A DNA stretch of 64,000 nucleotides from Providencia alcalifaciens (GTDB lineage Bacteria > Pseudomonadota > Gammaproteobacteria > Enterobacterales > Enterobacteriaceae), in the NCBI RefSeq assembly GCF_020271745.1, contig NZ_CP084296.1, positions 3,162,001 through 3,226,000 on the forward strand, read 5' to 3'. Positions 30,666 to 41,330 of this stretch are shown here, one piece after another; the first letter of the stretch is position 1; the number at the start of each line of letters is the position of its first letter. The notes below the pieces were generated by a model. The model did not search any database, was not told where the DNA came from, and saw only the letters and a list, made by a program, of their open reading frames with translations. The translations under genes and the position numbers were made by a program.

Positions 30666-31617
30666 ACCAATCCTTATGTTTTAACGGGTCCATCATCGCG
30701 CCTAAAATATCAGATAACACGTTCACGGTGATCACCAATGCGCCAATTAACATCACGCCTGCAGAAATCGCCGAGTAGTCTCCTTGGCGGATTGCAGTGA
30801 CCAACCAGCGACCTAATCCCGGCCAGTTAAACACTAATTCTGTCACCATGGTTAATGTTAGCATCGTGGAGAATTGTAGCCCTAATTTCGGGATAATCGG
30901 CGGTATGGCGTTATGAAAAATATGGCGGCGAATAATTTTAAAGCGAGAAAGCCCACGAGTGGCAGCGGCTTTGACGTAGTTACTGCTAGCCACTTCATCC
31001 GTACTGATACGGACTAAGCGAATGACTTCTGTGGTTGGTGCTAATGCGAGGGTGAGTACTGGCAGGATCATATGTTCTAACACATTGATAATCATATCTT
31101 TACGGTATGGAGAATCCGAAAGCCAAGCATCCACAAGAGCAAAGCCTGTCACTGGCTTCAAGTTATAAAGTAGATCGATTCGCCCAGAAACGGGCAGCCA
31201 TCCTAAGTGAAGAGAGAAAAATAAGGTTAGTACTAACGCTAAAACGAAGACAGGCACCGAAAAGCCCAGTAGGGCAAACGTACTGATAGCAATATCAATG
31301 GGTTTGCTTCGCCAGAATGAGGCAATCATTCCTAGTGGGATCCCGACAAACAATGCGAACAAAAAGGCGAGAATGCACAGTTCCATGGTGGCAGGGAATG
31401 TGTCTTTAAGTTGGTCGGTGATAGGCTCTCCGTTAATGCTAGAGACGCCGAAATCGAAATGCAATAAGCCATCAAAATAGAAGATATACGCATCAATGAG
31501 TGATGCACCGCTAAGAGGCGCATTTGGCGTGAAGTAGCTTAAGCTGAAACTGACCAGCGACAAAAAGAAGACCGTCACCAGTAATAGCAGAAATCGTCTT
31601 AGTGAGTAGATGATCAT
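30652..31617 (-). CDS. sapB: SapB, ABC permease
   Basis: 321 residues, DppB/OppB-type permease with about six helices and the EAA-like loop [25 protein letters not shown]. It pairs with SapC. It overlaps sapA by 4 bp (ATGA-type overlap). Confidence 0.93.
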   Translation of the reverse strand: MIIYSLRRFLLLLVTVFFLSLVSFSLSYFTPNAPLSGASLIDAYIFYFDGLLHFDFGVSSINGEPITDQLKDTFPATMELCILAFLFALFVGIPLGMIASFWRSKPIDIAISTFALLGFSVPVFVLALVLTLFFSLHLGWLPVSGRIDLLYNLKPVTGFALVDAWLSDSPYRKDMIINVLEHMILPVLTLALAPTTEVIRLVRISTDEVASSNYVKAAATRGLSRFKIIRRHIFHNAIPPIIPKLGLQFSTMLTLTMVTELVFNWPGLGRWLVTAIRQGDYSAISAGVMLIGALVITVNVLSDILGAMMDPLKHKDWYVLR

Positions 31618-33299
31618 GGTTGCGGCTCCTGCTGCCGAGGTGGTGCTTTTTTCGGCTCCTGCATTTCGCGATAAACGCCAGCAAATGAGGTGTTGCCGAA
31701 TGCGCTGATCACTAATCCTTTCATATCAAAACGATAAGCTTGTAAACGCAGGGAGTAAGCTAGTGGCAATATGGGCAGTTCTTCCGCGAGAATTTGTTGC
31801 GCTTGATGATAGTAATCAATGCGGTCAGCCAGCTCTTGCGTCAGTAAGGCTTTATGCAAAACGTCATCAAATTTAGAATCACACCAATGGCTTAAGTTGG
31901 TTTGTGAGCCAATGGCGGCGCAACTGAGCAGTGGGCGGAAGAAACTATCTGGGTCATTACTGTCCGTTGTCCAGCCCGCTAATGTCATATCGTGGGAGCG
32001 ATCCATTAATTGATTTTCTTGGAAACGACCTTCAACTGAACGGATACTCATGACGATACCTACTTGGGCGAGGTCTGCTTGGATTAATTCCGCCATTTTT
32101 AATGGGCTAGGGTTATAAGATTGGGAGGCGACAGGCACCCATAATTCCAATTTTAATTTTTCTAACCCCATTTCTTGCAGCATTTGTTTAGCAAGTTCAG
32201 GATTGTAATCGGTTATTTTTGTTTGATTATCAAATGCCCAAGATGCACGGGGGAGAATCGATGATGCCGTCTCTGCGGTACCATAATAAATGGACTGCAT
32301 GAGCCGCTCATTATTAATTGCATAAGAAATGGCTTGGCGAACCTTGAGTTGGTTGAGAGGCGGTTTACTGGTATTAAACGCAAGATACGCGATATTCATT
32401 CCCGAACGCATGGAAATACGCAGGCGAGGGTCATCACGTAGCACTTTTAACTGACTTGCGGCGGGGTAGGCGAGGACATCGCACTCACCAGTGAGCAGCT
32501 TAGAAATGCGTCCGGTACCACCTGCTCCCATATCCACCACCACTTCTTCCATGCGTGGTTCCCCCTTCCAGTAATCTTTATTACGCAATAAACGGACAAA
32601 CTGCCCAGCTTGGTAATCATCAAAAGAGAATGGACCAGTACCTACAGGGCGCCAATCAATCATCTCTTGGCGATTGCTAGCAGAAAGTTCATCCGCATAT
32701 TCTGCAGATAAAACGGGCGCGTAGTGAGTCGCCAAATGCCATAAGAATGATGCATCTGGGGATTTTAATCGAAACTCCACCGTGTAGTTATTCAGTTTTT
32801 TAATACTTTCGACGCTGCTCGCAAATTGCAAGCTGTCAAAATAGGGGTAGCGCCCGCCATTAATGAAATGGTAAGGATTGCTGGTTTCAAACATACGAGA
32901 AAAACTGAATACCACATCATCGGCATTCATATTGCGCGTTGGTGTAAACCAAGGTGTGGTTTGGAACTTGACGTCTTTTCTCAGATATAACCGATAGGTC
33001 GCACCATGATCTAAAACCTCCCAACGGGAAGCCAACTCAGGGATCAGGCGATAGGTAAAGGGGTCAACATCCAGTAAGCGGTCATACAGTTGTGCGCCTA
33101 GGGGATCAATAATTAACCCGCTACTGGCGAGTTGAGGGTTAAATGTGGTGACAATGCCATTGACGCAGTAAATAAAGCCATTTTGGCGAATATCGGCTGG
33201 GACATCATTGGCAATGGTGTCTTTGTAGCTTATGTCTGTTTGCTCTGCCAATGCTGAAAGAGAAACAGTAAATAAAAACCAAAGAGTTAAAAGGCGCAT
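31614..33299 (-). CDS. sapA: SapA, periplasmic solute-binding protein
   Basis: 561 residues (E. coli SapA 547). Signal peptide cleaved after LSALA, then a cluster C (SBP_bac_5) peptide-binding fold. It would deliver peptides or haem to SapBC; this role is known from Haemophilus and Salmonella studies. The C-terminus has a Pro/Gln-rich tail ([14 protein letters not shown]) not needed by the fold. First gene of the operon; the RyhB-like gene lies upstream on the other strand. Confidence 0.93.
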   Translation of the reverse strand: MRLLTLWFLFTVSLSALAEQTDISYKDTIANDVPADIRQNGFIYCVNGIVTTFNPQLASSGLIIDPLGAQLYDRLLDVDPFTYRLIPELASRWEVLDHGATYRLYLRKDVKFQTTPWFTPTRNMNADDVVFSFSRMFETSNPYHFINGGRYPYFDSLQFASSVESIKKLNNYTVEFRLKSPDASFLWHLATHYAPVLSAEYADELSASNRQEMIDWRPVGTGPFSFDDYQAGQFVRLLRNKDYWKGEPRMEEVVVDMGAGGTGRISKLLTGECDVLAYPAASQLKVLRDDPRLRISMRSGMNIAYLAFNTSKPPLNQLKVRQAISYAINNERLMQSIYYGTAETASSILPRASWAFDNQTKITDYNPELAKQMLQEMGLEKLKLELWVPVASQSYNPSPLKMAELIQADLAQVGIVMSIRSVEGRFQENQLMDRSHDMTLAGWTTDSNDPDSFFRPLLSCAAIGSQTNLSHWCDSKFDDVLHKALLTQELADRIDYYHQAQQILAEELPILPLAYSLRLQAYRFDMKGLVISAFGNTSFAGVYREMQEPKKAPPRQQEPQP

Positions 33300-33517
33300 A
33301 GAGCTAATATCGTTGACCTGAATTGCCTTATTGTAGCGTAAAAATAGGGTAACTGGGTATAAGCAAAATTTGTGGTGATATTTTGTTCATGCTGTAGGCG
33401 GAGTGAAAGTTTTAAACGGTAAATGAGAATCAATAAATCTCTATCTAATTGTAATAGCTACTATTATTTTCAATTCAATCTTAATGAGAAATAATCGCAT
33501 TAAAATGCTTTACAAAT

Positions 33518-33536
33518 GATACTAATAACTATTATC
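33518..33536 (+). promoter_or_regulatory. Fur box and promoter of the first RyhB-like gene
   Basis: GATACTAATAACTATTATC matches the 19-bp Fur consensus at 15 of 19 positions. It overlaps a promoter with -35 TTTACA at 33509-33514 and a -10 near 33530-33537. Binding of Fe-Fur here would block transcription of the RNA starting near 33542. Confidence 0.8.
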
Positions 33537-33541
33537 ATCAA

Positions 33542-33662
33542 CTCCAGTCTCTTGAGTGCTTAGCTTTAGCAGACAAGGCATGACATTGCTCACATTGCTT
33601 CCAGTGTTTTATTGCTTTCAGTGTTTTAGTTATATAGCCAGCTCGGGTGCTGGCTTTTTTTT
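33542..33662 (+). ncRNA. ryhB: RyhB-like iron-stress small RNA (copy A)
   Basis: About 120 nt, start inferred from the promoter. The core at 33581-33603 contains GACATTGCTCACATTGCTTC, identical to the E. coli RyhB core as I remember it. The 3' end is the stem AGCCAGC/GCTGGCT with eight T residues, again as in E. coli RyhB. RyhB is an Hfq-dependent RNA made under iron starvation that represses iron-containing enzymes such as SodB. It lies between sapA and pspF. It is about 30 nt longer than E. coli RyhB, with the extra length between core and terminator. Confidence 0.88.
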
Positions 33663-33671
33663 GCGTAAAAA

Positions 33672-34673
33672 TCAGCTTTCCAAGCTAATTTGATGTTTCC
33701 TTATCAATCCTCGAAATTGATCATAGCTCAGCGATAGGCATTGGGCCGCTTTGCGTTGATTAAAATTGGCTTGGCGTAGCGCCGCTTCCACATACTGTTT
33801 TTCTGACTCCAATTGCCATTGGCGTAAGTCAAAGGGAAAAACAGGGGCCAATTTGGGGTTTTCTGATGAGGTCGCTGGCATCTCATGAAGCTCTGCTAGC
33901 TTCTCACCAAAGGGATCTAAAATAATCGTATCCACCGGTAAGTCACTTTCCCCATGTCGATAAACGGAACGCTCGACAACATTTTTCAGTTCACGAATAT
34001 TACCTGGCCAAGAATAGCGCATAAGCGTTTGCTGAGCGTTGTCAGAAAACCCGGTGAAATAAGCGCGTTTTAGCTCACGCACCATGCCGATAGCAAAGTG
34101 CTCAGCTAATAATAAGATGTCAGGAATCCGTTCACGTAATGGCGGCATGCGGAGCACTTCAAAGGAAATTCTGTCCAGTAAGTCAGCGCGAAAAAGCCCT
34201 TGGCGAGCCAATTCTGGAAGATTGGCGTTAGTGGCACAGACCAAACGAACATCCACTTTTAATGACTGACTGCCACCCACGCGCTCTAATTCGCCATACT
34301 CAATGACACGTAAAAGTTTTTCTTGCACAGACATCGGTGCGGTTGCCAGTTCATCAAGGAATAACGTGCCTTTATCTGCACGTTCAAAGCGACCTTGATG
34401 GCGTTTCTGCGCCCCTGTAAACGATCCTGCTTCATGTCCAAATAATTCAGAATCCAGCAAGTTCTCATTGAGTCCGCTGCAATTTAAGGAGATAAAAGGC
34501 TCTTGCCAGCGGGGAGATAGATAGTGAAGGCGATCTGCGATTAACTCTTTACCCGTTCCTCGTTCGCCAATAACAAGGACAGGTTTATTTAGCTTGGCAA
34601 GTTCGGAAGCACGTTCTAGGACATCGAGGAAATTACTCGATACACCAAGAATAGTATTATTAGTCTCTTTCAT
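33672..34673 (-). CDS. pspF: PspF, sigma-54 activator of the phage-shock operon
   Basis: 333 residues from the ATG at 34673; a TTG at 34688 would add five residues and neither has a strong ribosome site. AAA+ enhancer-binding protein with Walker A GERGTGKE (36-43), the sigma-54 contact loop GSFTGA (83-88, one change from GAFTGA), Walker B GTLFLDEL and a C-terminal Fis-type HTH (NQRKAAQCLSLSYDQFRGLI). As in E. coli it lacks a regulatory domain and is inhibited by PspA. Divergent from pspA. Confidence 0.95.
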   Translation of the reverse strand: MKETNNTILGVSSNFLDVLERASELAKLNKPVLVIGERGTGKELIADRLHYLSPRWQEPFISLNCSGLNENLLDSELFGHEAGSFTGAQKRHQGRFERADKGTLFLDELATAPMSVQEKLLRVIEYGELERVGGSQSLKVDVRLVCATNANLPELARQGLFRADLLDRISFEVLRMPPLRERIPDILLLAEHFAIGMVRELKRAYFTGFSDNAQQTLMRYSWPGNIRELKNVVERSVYRHGESDLPVDTIILDPFGEKLAELHEMPATSSENPKLAPVFPFDLRQWQLESEKQYVEAALRQANFNQRKAAQCLSLSYDQFRGLIRKHQISLES

Positions 34674-34794
34674 GGTTATTTTTACCAAATTTTGGTTAAC
34701 TTTACCTGCAATTAACTATAGTACAAATAACCACCGATAGACATCGAAATAATATTTTGTTATTTATTAGTTGGTTATGTGACTTTAAAAAAGT

Positions 34795-34810
34795 TGGCAC
34801 GCCAATTGCT
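34795..34810 (+). promoter_or_regulatory. Sigma-54 promoter of pspABC
   Basis: TGGCAC-GCCAA-TTGCT is a perfect -24/-12 sigma-54 promoter (TGGCAC, 5-bp spacer, TTGCW). Transcription would start near 34821, leaving a leader of about 137 nt before pspA. PspF sites are expected upstream towards pspF. Confidence 0.92.
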
Positions 34811-34957
34811 ATCTTAGAGTTGTAAAAGATTTTGATTGAAATAATTATCGGTTTAATAATTTCAATTTTATATTCATGGAGCATCACGTATTGGTTGGAC
34901 GCCAACATCGGGTTGAGGCTCTACAGAAAGATAACATCCATCAAGAGGATATAAATT

Positions 34958-35623
34958 ATGGGTATTTTTTCACGTTTTGCCGACATCATTAATGCCAACA
35001 TTGCTTCACTGCTTGATAAAGCTGAAGATCCGCAGAAAATGATCCGCCTGATGATTCAGGAAATGGAAGACATGTTAGTGGAAATCCGTTCCACTTCAGC
35101 ACGTACCTTAGCGGAGAAAAAAAGTTTAGAGCGCCGCGTCGAAATGGGCGAAAAACAAATTGCAGAATGGCAAGAAAAAGCGGAACTGGCATTAATCAAA
35201 GATAAAGAAGATTTAGCTCGCGCTGCATTGATTGAAAAACAAAAAGTCAGTGCCATGGTCGATACGCTAAAACATGAACTGATTATTGTTGATGAAACGC
35301 TGACTCGCTTAAAAGGCGAAATCACGGAATTAGAAAATAAATTGCAAGAAACGCGTGCAAAACAGCAATCAATGACCGTACGTTTAGAAGCGGCACAGTC
35401 AAGCCGTAATGTTCGTCGCCAGTTAGACAGTGGTAAACTGGATGAAGCAATGGCGCGTTTTGAACAGTTCGAACGTCGCATTGACCATATGGAAGGCGAA
35501 GCGCAAAGCTACGGTATTGGTAAACAACGCTCTTTAGAACAGCAATTTGCTGAGTTAAAAGCAGATGACGAAATTAGTGCACAGTTAGCCGCGCTTAAAG
35601 CTAAAATCAATAAAGACGAATAA
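34958..35623 (+). CDS. pspA: PspA, phage-shock protein A
   Basis: 221 residues (E. coli 222), ESCRT-III/Vipp1-family coiled-coil protein. N-terminal amphipathic helix [20 protein letters not shown] binds stressed membranes; the rest is long charged helices. It both inhibits PspF and, on membrane stress, polymerises on the inner membrane to limit proton leak. Ribosome site AAGAGG precedes the ATG. First gene after the sigma-54 promoter. Confidence 0.96.
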   Translation: MGIFSRFADIINANIASLLDKAEDPQKMIRLMIQEMEDMLVEIRSTSARTLAEKKSLERRVEMGEKQIAEWQEKAELALIKDKEDLARAALIEKQKVSAMVDTLKHELIIVDETLTRLKGEITELENKLQETRAKQQSMTVRLEAAQSSRNVRRQLDSGKLDEAMARFEQFERRIDHMEGEAQSYGIGKQRSLEQQFAELKADDEISAQLAALKAKINKDE

Positions 35624-35697
35624 TATTCAACACGCAAGGCGCAGTGATTTCATTGCGCCAATGCGCTAGGCTAAATAACCATAAATAAGGAAATGTG

Positions 35698-35928
35698 ATG
35701 GGCTACGTTTTACTGTCTCTCGTATTAATCATTTTTGTCATTTTTGTTCTGCCGATTTGGTTGTGGCTCCATTATGGTAAGAAAAACAATGGGCAGGGAA
35801 GTCAGCTTACTGAAAATGAAGTACAACGTTTGATGCAATTGGCAGAGCAGTCATCGCGTATGCAGCAACGTATCAAAACGCTGGAAGATATTTTAGATGC
35901 CGAGCACCCAAATTGGAGGCAAAAATAA
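35698..35928 (+). CDS. pspB: PspB, membrane stress sensor subunit
   Basis: 76 residues from the ATG at 35698 (AAGGA ribosome site; a GTG directly before is possible). One N-terminal membrane helix (YVLLSLVLIIFVIFVLPIWL) followed by a cytoplasmic coiled coil with a leucine repeat. It works with PspC to release PspF from PspA. Its stop codon overlaps the pspC start (TAATG). Confidence 0.93.
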   Translation: MGYVLLSLVLIIFVIFVLPIWLWLHYGKKNNGQGSQLTENEVQRLMQLAEQSSRMQQRIKTLEDILDAEHPNWRQK

Positions 35929-36284
35929 TGACTAATTTTCGCAACCGCAAGTTATATCGCTTAACGGATAAACGTGTTTTTGGTGGTGTTTGTTCCGGTC
36001 TCGCTGAATATTTAGAGTTACCGGTTGCTTTGGTCAGAGCATTAGCTGTACTTGCCCTGTTTATGAGTTTTGGATTGACCCTGATTGTCTATGTGGTGAT
36101 GTGTTTCTTTGTGGAAGCTGCGCCAAGCGGTTACCGAAGCGAGCAGGATATTGGACCAGAAGTGACAACACTATTAAACCAAATTGATGCTCAGCTACAA
36201 GCTGGGGAAATGAAGCTGCGCCAAATGGAGCGCTATGTCACCTCGGACACTTATACCGTTAACAGCAAGTTTCGTCATCTATAA
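35928..36284 (+). CDS. pspC: PspC, PspC-domain membrane protein
   Basis: 118 residues from the ATG at 35928, behind GGAGG; E. coli PspC has 119. PspC domain KLYRLTDKRVFGGVCSGLAEYL, one strong membrane helix (about 37-62) and a C-terminal amphipathic segment. With PspB it senses envelope stress. pspD and pspE of E. coli are absent; ycjX follows. Confidence 0.93.
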   Translation: MTNFRNRKLYRLTDKRVFGGVCSGLAEYLELPVALVRALAVLALFMSFGLTLIVYVVMCFFVEAAPSGYRSEQDIGPEVTTLLNQIDAQLQAGEMKLRQMERYVTSDTYTVNSKFRHL

Positions 36285-36377
36285 CAACTGATTTGCACCA
36301 TCACATAAATGGGAATAGAGTTTAATAACTGTATTCCCTTTATAATTTTTATTGGGAGAGCGAGAACTAGGAGCACT

Positions 36378-37775
36378 ATGAAACGGCTACAAAATGAATT
36401 AACTGACTTAATGAACCGTAGCGTTGACCGCCATGTAAGGCTTGCTGTCACTGGACTAAGTCGCAGTGGTAAAACCGCATTCATCACTTCTCTCGTTAAC
36501 CAACTTCTGAACACCACCACGGGGGCACGTCTTCCGCTATTTTCGGCGGCGAGAGACAAACGAATTTTAGGGGTAAAACGCATTCCACAGCGCGATATGT
36601 CAATCCCACGTTTTGCTTATGATGAGGGAATTGCATCGCTTTATGGCGATCCGCCGCAATGGCCGACGCCTACCCGTGGGGTGAGCGAAATTCGCTTAAA
36701 AATTCATTATCGTTCGAATGATTCGTTTGTTCGACATTTTGTTGATAACTCCTCCCTGTACTTAGAAATCGTCGATTATCCGGGGGAGTGGCTACTGGAT
36801 TTACCGATGCTGGATCTGAACTATTTAACATGGTCTAGCCAAATGAAAGTACTACTTAAAGGTAAGCGTGGGGAGTTAGCTAATGAATGGCTACAACTTT
36901 GCCAAAAATGTGATCCATTAGCCCCCGTCGATGAAAATTTATTAGCTGAAATTTCCAATGCTTATACTGCATATCTGCATGAATGTAAGCAACAAGGACA
37001 ACATTTTATTCAGCCTGGGCGATTTGTTTTACCCGGAGAGTTAGCGGGAGCGCCAGCATTACAATTCTTCCCATGGCCAGATATCGAAAAATATGGTGAA
37101 AAACAGTTAGCACAAGCGGATAAAAACACCAATATCGGCGCATTGCAACGTCGTTATCAATACTATTGTGACCATGTGGTGAAAGGGTTTTATAAGGATC
37201 ATTTCCAGCGTTTTGACCGGCAAATTGTGCTGGTGGACTGTTTGCAGCCTTTAAATAGTGGCGCTGACGCCTTCAACGATATGCGAATGGCGCTCACTCA
37301 GTTAATGCGCAGCTTTCATTATGGAAAACGCACATTGCTTAGACGCATGTTTTCACCATGCATTGATAAGCTACTCTTTGCTGCCAGTAAATCGGATCAC
37401 GTCACACCAGACCAACATGCAAATTTAGTCTCGTTATTGCAGCAATTAGTCCAAGATGCTTGGCAAAATGCTGCATTTGAAGGGATCAGTATGGACTGTG
37501 TGGGGCTGGCTTCTATTCAAGCGACCGAAAGTGGCATTGTGGACTACAAGGGTGAAAAATTACCGGCTTTAAAAGGTGAGCGACTCAGCGATGGGCAACC
37601 TTTAACGTTCTATCCAGGGGATGTCCCTAAACGCTTGCCTAATGAACAGTTTTGGCAGAAGCAAGGCTTTCAATTTGAAAATTTCCGTCCTCGGGCAACA
37701 CCGTTAGATCAACCGCTGCCACATATTCGCATGGACAGTGCTTTGGAATTTTTGTTAGGAGATAAACTGAAATGA
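36378..37775 (+). CDS. ycjX: YcjX, DUF463 P-loop protein
   Basis: 465 residues, the E. coli length, from the ATG at 36378 behind AGGAG. P-loop GLSRSGKT near residue 30, and the stretch [18 protein letters not shown] resembles a switch II region. Conserved C-terminal [23 protein letters not shown]. The family is a GTPase/ATPase of unknown role, co-conserved with psp genes. Its stop codon overlaps ycjF by 4 bp. Confidence 0.93.
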   Translation: MKRLQNELTDLMNRSVDRHVRLAVTGLSRSGKTAFITSLVNQLLNTTTGARLPLFSAARDKRILGVKRIPQRDMSIPRFAYDEGIASLYGDPPQWPTPTRGVSEIRLKIHYRSNDSFVRHFVDNSSLYLEIVDYPGEWLLDLPMLDLNYLTWSSQMKVLLKGKRGELANEWLQLCQKCDPLAPVDENLLAEISNAYTAYLHECKQQGQHFIQPGRFVLPGELAGAPALQFFPWPDIEKYGEKQLAQADKNTNIGALQRRYQYYCDHVVKGFYKDHFQRFDRQIVLVDCLQPLNSGADAFNDMRMALTQLMRSFHYGKRTLLRRMFSPCIDKLLFAASKSDHVTPDQHANLVSLLQQLVQDAWQNAAFEGISMDCVGLASIQATESGIVDYKGEKLPALKGERLSDGQPLTFYPGDVPKRLPNEQFWQKQGFQFENFRPRATPLDQPLPHIRMDSALEFLLGDKLK

Positions 37776-38827
37776 GTGAACCTCTAAAACAGCGCGTGGA
37801 CTTTACCGATAAAGCCGATAAGCCGACCATGGAATCATTAAAACAAGCGCAAACCTTTGATGAAAAAGCGTTTGAAAAATTTGTGCCGGTCGATATACAA
37901 GAAGAACAAGATAGCCAAGATGGCGAAGTTGAAAGTCTTATCAACGAAGCGTTAAAACCTAAACGCAGTTTCTGGCGCAAGCTAGTCGGTGCTGCCGTAG
38001 GTATTTTTGGAGTGAGCGTTGTCGCTCAATTAGGCCTTTGGATCCATCAATCATGGATAACTCAAGACTGGACGGCGTTAGGCACAGCGGCAGCAGGGGG
38101 CTTAATTGTAGTGGCTGGTGTAGGATCAGTCATCGGCGAATGGCGCCGCTTGTATCGGCTCAGAGAACGTGCAGAGGAGCGTGATTTTGCGCGTGAATTA
38201 CTTCATAGCCACGGTATGGGGAAGGGTAAAGCATTCTGTGAAAAGCTCGCCAAACAGTCTGCATTACCGGTGCAACACCCTGCTATTCAAAGCTGGCAAG
38301 CAACGGTTCACGATTCGCATAATGACCGCGAGGTTATTGAACTGTATAGCAAATTAGTACAACCGATCCTTGATGAGCAAGCACGCAAAGAGATCAGTCG
38401 CTCATCGGCAGAATCTGCCTTGATGATAGCGGTTAGCCCACTAGCGATTGTCGACATGGCATTTATCGCGTGGCGCAACATTCGTTTAATCAACCGCATT
38501 GCAGCCATTTATGGTATCGAACTGGGCTACTATAGTCGGATCCGATTATTTCGTATGGTGCTGATTAATATTGCATTTGCAGGCGCTTCTGAGCTTATTC
38601 GTGAAGTCGGGATGGATTGGCTATCTCAGGATATTACCGCACGATTGTCGACACGCGCAGCGCAAGGAATCGGCGCCGGGCTTCTGACTGCTCGATTAGG
38701 CATTAAGGCTATGGAGTTGTGCCGCCCATTACCTTGGATAGAAGACAAACCGAAATTAGGTGATTTTCGCCGTCAATTAATTGGCCAACTGAAAAATGCC
38801 ATTCCCTCAAAGAAAGAGAATTCATAA
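37772..38827 (+). CDS. ycjF: YcjF, TIGR01620/DUF697-type membrane protein
   Basis: 351 residues (E. coli 353). Acidic N-terminal half, two membrane helices at about residues 72-120 ([20 protein letters not shown] and a following [14 protein letters not shown]), and a C-terminal DUF697-like region with [20 protein letters not shown]. Function unknown; always paired with ycjX. The 4-bp overlap with ycjX implies coupled translation. Confidence 0.92.
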   Translation: MSEPLKQRVDFTDKADKPTMESLKQAQTFDEKAFEKFVPVDIQEEQDSQDGEVESLINEALKPKRSFWRKLVGAAVGIFGVSVVAQLGLWIHQSWITQDWTALGTAAAGGLIVVAGVGSVIGEWRRLYRLRERAEERDFARELLHSHGMGKGKAFCEKLAKQSALPVQHPAIQSWQATVHDSHNDREVIELYSKLVQPILDEQARKEISRSSAESALMIAVSPLAIVDMAFIAWRNIRLINRIAAIYGIELGYYSRIRLFRMVLINIAFAGASELIREVGMDWLSQDITARLSTRAAQGIGAGLLTARLGIKAMELCRPLPWIEDKPKLGDFRRQLIGQLKNAIPSKKENS

Positions 38828-38840
38828 GCTGTAAATTTTG

Positions 38841-38878
38841 CTGGCAGGATGAGTTGACAGCGTTAATCATCCTGTCAG
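38841..38878 (+). terminator. Hairpin after ycjF
   Basis: Twelve-bp stem CTGGCAGGATGA/TCATCCTGTCAG (one G-T pair) with a 14-base loop, 14 bp after ycjF. There is no T tract, so termination is probably partial or Rho-assisted. Confidence 0.5.
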
Positions 38879-39058
38879 TGATACCTAAAAGGGAAATTCC
38901 CTGTCGAATTAATCAACAATCCTCGTATTAAAGAAAAAAATGCTGCTGATATTTATTAGAAACTAGACGAGTGTCAACAATATGTGACACGGCTCTGTAT
39001 TACTGGCCTGTTTAACGCTAAAATATCGGTAATTATGTTTTCTACAAAAGGTTTCATC

Positions 39059-40624
39059 ATGCGCCTCGAAGTGACCTGTCAAGACCGTATCGGTTTAACG
39101 CGTGAATTACTTGATCTTTTAGTCTTACAAAACATTGACTTAAAAGGCATTGAAATTTCAGCTCAACGTCGGATTTACCTGAACTTTACACCTGTAGACT
39201 TTCAGGTTTTTAGTACGTTAATGGCAGAGATCCGCCGCATAAACGGGGTAATTGATGTTCGCCGCATCTACTTTATGCCATCCGAACGTGAGCATAAAGC
39301 GGTGTGGGCTTTACTCAACTCTTTCCCTGAGCCAGTTTTATCCATTGATAATAAACTGAATATTGAGCTGGTTAACCCAATGAGTTTGCAACTTTTTGGG
39401 GTTGATGAAACTAAAATCAAACAAAAATCCTTCTCACAGTTAATCCCTAATCATGGTTTACACCGTTGGTTTGAACGTGAGTCACCAGAACCTTGCACTG
39501 AACGAATTTCGGTCAAAGGCAGCGACTATTTAATGCAGGTCACGCCAATTATTCTCGCCGATGAAGATGGAAAATCTCACTGTACAGGTGCGGTGATCTT
39601 ACTTAAATCCGTGGCAATTCTCGAAAATCAACATAAACAAGTGGTTGAAGTTGATATTGAAAACCGTGGATTTAGCCAGATTGTGGCGGTCAGTGCTGCG
39701 ATGACCCAAGTCGTTGAGCGAGCTAAACGCGTTGCAATGCTGGATGAGCCATTGCTGCTCGTTGGGGAAACTGGAACGGGTAAAGATATTCTGGCAAAAG
39801 CGTGCCATATACACAGTGCTCGTGGCAATGCGCCATTTTTAGGGTTGAATTGTGCCTCTATGCCTGATGATGTCGTTGAAAGTGAATTATTTGGTTATGC
39901 AGCAGGGGCTTATCCAAATGCGGTTGAAGGGAAAAAAGGCTTTTTTGAGCAAGCGAATGGCGGTACCGTCTTGCTGGATGAAATTGCTGAAATGTCCCCT
40001 CAAATGCAAATTAAACTGTTACGTTTTCTGAACGACGGAACTTTCAGACGTGTTGGCGAAGAGCATGAAGTTAAAGTCAATGTGCGCGTGATTTGTGCGA
40101 CACAGAAAAATTTACCTGAGTTAGTGGAACAGAAAAAATTCCGTGAAGATCTCTATTACCGCTTGAATGTCATAACGCTCACGATCCCTCCATTAAGAGA
40201 ACGAAGCGAAGATATTAAACCGCTCACGAAAGTCTTTGTGTCTAATTTTGCTAAAGAATTGAACATTGATGAGCCAAAAATCTCACCCGCATTAATTGAA
40301 TCACTCAACTCTTATTATTGGCCGGGTAATGTTAGACAATTACGCAATGCGTTATACCAGGGATTGTCGCAATTTAATGGCGATATTCTGGATGTTGATG
40401 ATATCCAACTTCCTGATGCAGTTAACGCACCTGCGATTGCTTTAGATACATTAAATGGGTCACTGGATGAAATAACCAAACGCTATGAAGCCTCGGTATT
40501 GGCGAGATTATATCGTGATTATCCGAGTACGCGTAAATTGGCCAAACGTTTAGATATTTCTCATACCGCTATTGCGAACAAATTGCGAGAATACGGGCTC
40601 AGTACCAAGAAAGAGCAAGATTAA
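39059..40624 (+). CDS. tyrR: TyrR, aromatic amino acid regulator
   Basis: 521 residues from the ATG at 39059 (AAAGG 8-13 bp upstream), E. coli TyrR has 513. Order: ACT domain (1-75, MRLEVTCQDRIGLTRELLDL), PAS domain (about 78-190), AAA+ domain with Walker A GETGTGKD, and a C-terminal HTH (TRKLAKRLDISHTAIANKLR). The sigma-54 contact loop GAFTGA is replaced by GAYPNA, as expected for TyrR, which works with sigma-70. It controls aromatic amino acid synthesis and transport. Confidence 0.96.
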   Translation: MRLEVTCQDRIGLTRELLDLLVLQNIDLKGIEISAQRRIYLNFTPVDFQVFSTLMAEIRRINGVIDVRRIYFMPSEREHKAVWALLNSFPEPVLSIDNKLNIELVNPMSLQLFGVDETKIKQKSFSQLIPNHGLHRWFERESPEPCTERISVKGSDYLMQVTPIILADEDGKSHCTGAVILLKSVAILENQHKQVVEVDIENRGFSQIVAVSAAMTQVVERAKRVAMLDEPLLLVGETGTGKDILAKACHIHSARGNAPFLGLNCASMPDDVVESELFGYAAGAYPNAVEGKKGFFEQANGGTVLLDEIAEMSPQMQIKLLRFLNDGTFRRVGEEHEVKVNVRVICATQKNLPELVEQKKFREDLYYRLNVITLTIPPLRERSEDIKPLTKVFVSNFAKELNIDEPKISPALIESLNSYYWPGNVRQLRNALYQGLSQFNGDILDVDDIQLPDAVNAPAIALDTLNGSLDEITKRYEASVLARLYRDYPSTRKLAKRLDISHTAIANKLREYGLSTKKEQD

Positions 40625-40628
40625 GATG

Positions 40629-41057
40629 ATGAAAAAGCTGTTTAAATTGTGCCTACTTAGCGTATTAATGAGTATAAGTGTTGGTGCTGTTGCACAAGAA
40701 AAGCCAAATAATAAGCTGATTGATAAACTCTGTAAAAATGCAGAGCAATCCATGGAAGACGTGTATGAAAATGGCGCATTAACGCAATGCCATTTCCCGA
40801 ATAGTTCACTACTTAGCGCTTATCAAGAATATCGAAACCTGCTCGGTGATGATAAAAAGTTTTTAGAGGCTAAGTTAGAACCAAATAAAAACAAGGAAGT
40901 GATTTGCTCAGATGATAACTGCCAAGCGATCATTTATCGATGGAGCGGGGATCAAAAATTAGAGATTGAGCAAAGTTTTCCTGGAGGAGAAACGTATCTC
41001 CAATTTATTCAAGATAATAAAGATACTTCGCTCGAAATAAGATATTTTCCTGATTAA
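40629..41057 (+). CDS. Predicted secreted protein of unknown function
   Basis: 142 residues starting 4 bp after the tyrR stop codon (two ATGs, 40626 or 40629). Signal peptide MKKLFKLCLLSVLMSISV, likely cleaved after AVA. The mature part has four cysteines (KLCKN, TQCHF, VICSDDNC), which could form two disulfides, and is acidic. I do not recognise the family. Tight spacing suggests cotranscription with tyrR; E. coli has nothing comparable here. Confidence 0.6.
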   Translation: MKKLFKLCLLSVLMSISVGAVAQEKPNNKLIDKLCKNAEQSMEDVYENGALTQCHFPNSSLLSAYQEYRNLLGDDKKFLEAKLEPNKNKEVICSDDNCQAIIYRWSGDQKLEIEQSFPGGETYLQFIQDNKDTSLEIRYFPD

Positions 41058-41330
41058 TGCCCATTCAGTCACTATCAATTAAACATGCCACATAAATAAG
41101 CTCACTCATTCAAAATCAGTTAAAAGAATTGAGTGAGCTAACTCGATTAAATTAAATTTACATCTTTTTCATCGTAAAAGGACGTCTTGATCATTGCAGA
41201 TTGGTTGTTTTTTCTGCTATAAAAATGGTGAGCAAAGCTTTAATTTCTAAATTAACGATAAAAAAATGCTTAAGTTGTGCATTTATTATTAATACTAGCA
41301 ACGAGGGTTTTATACCTTTAAGGAGTTGCA

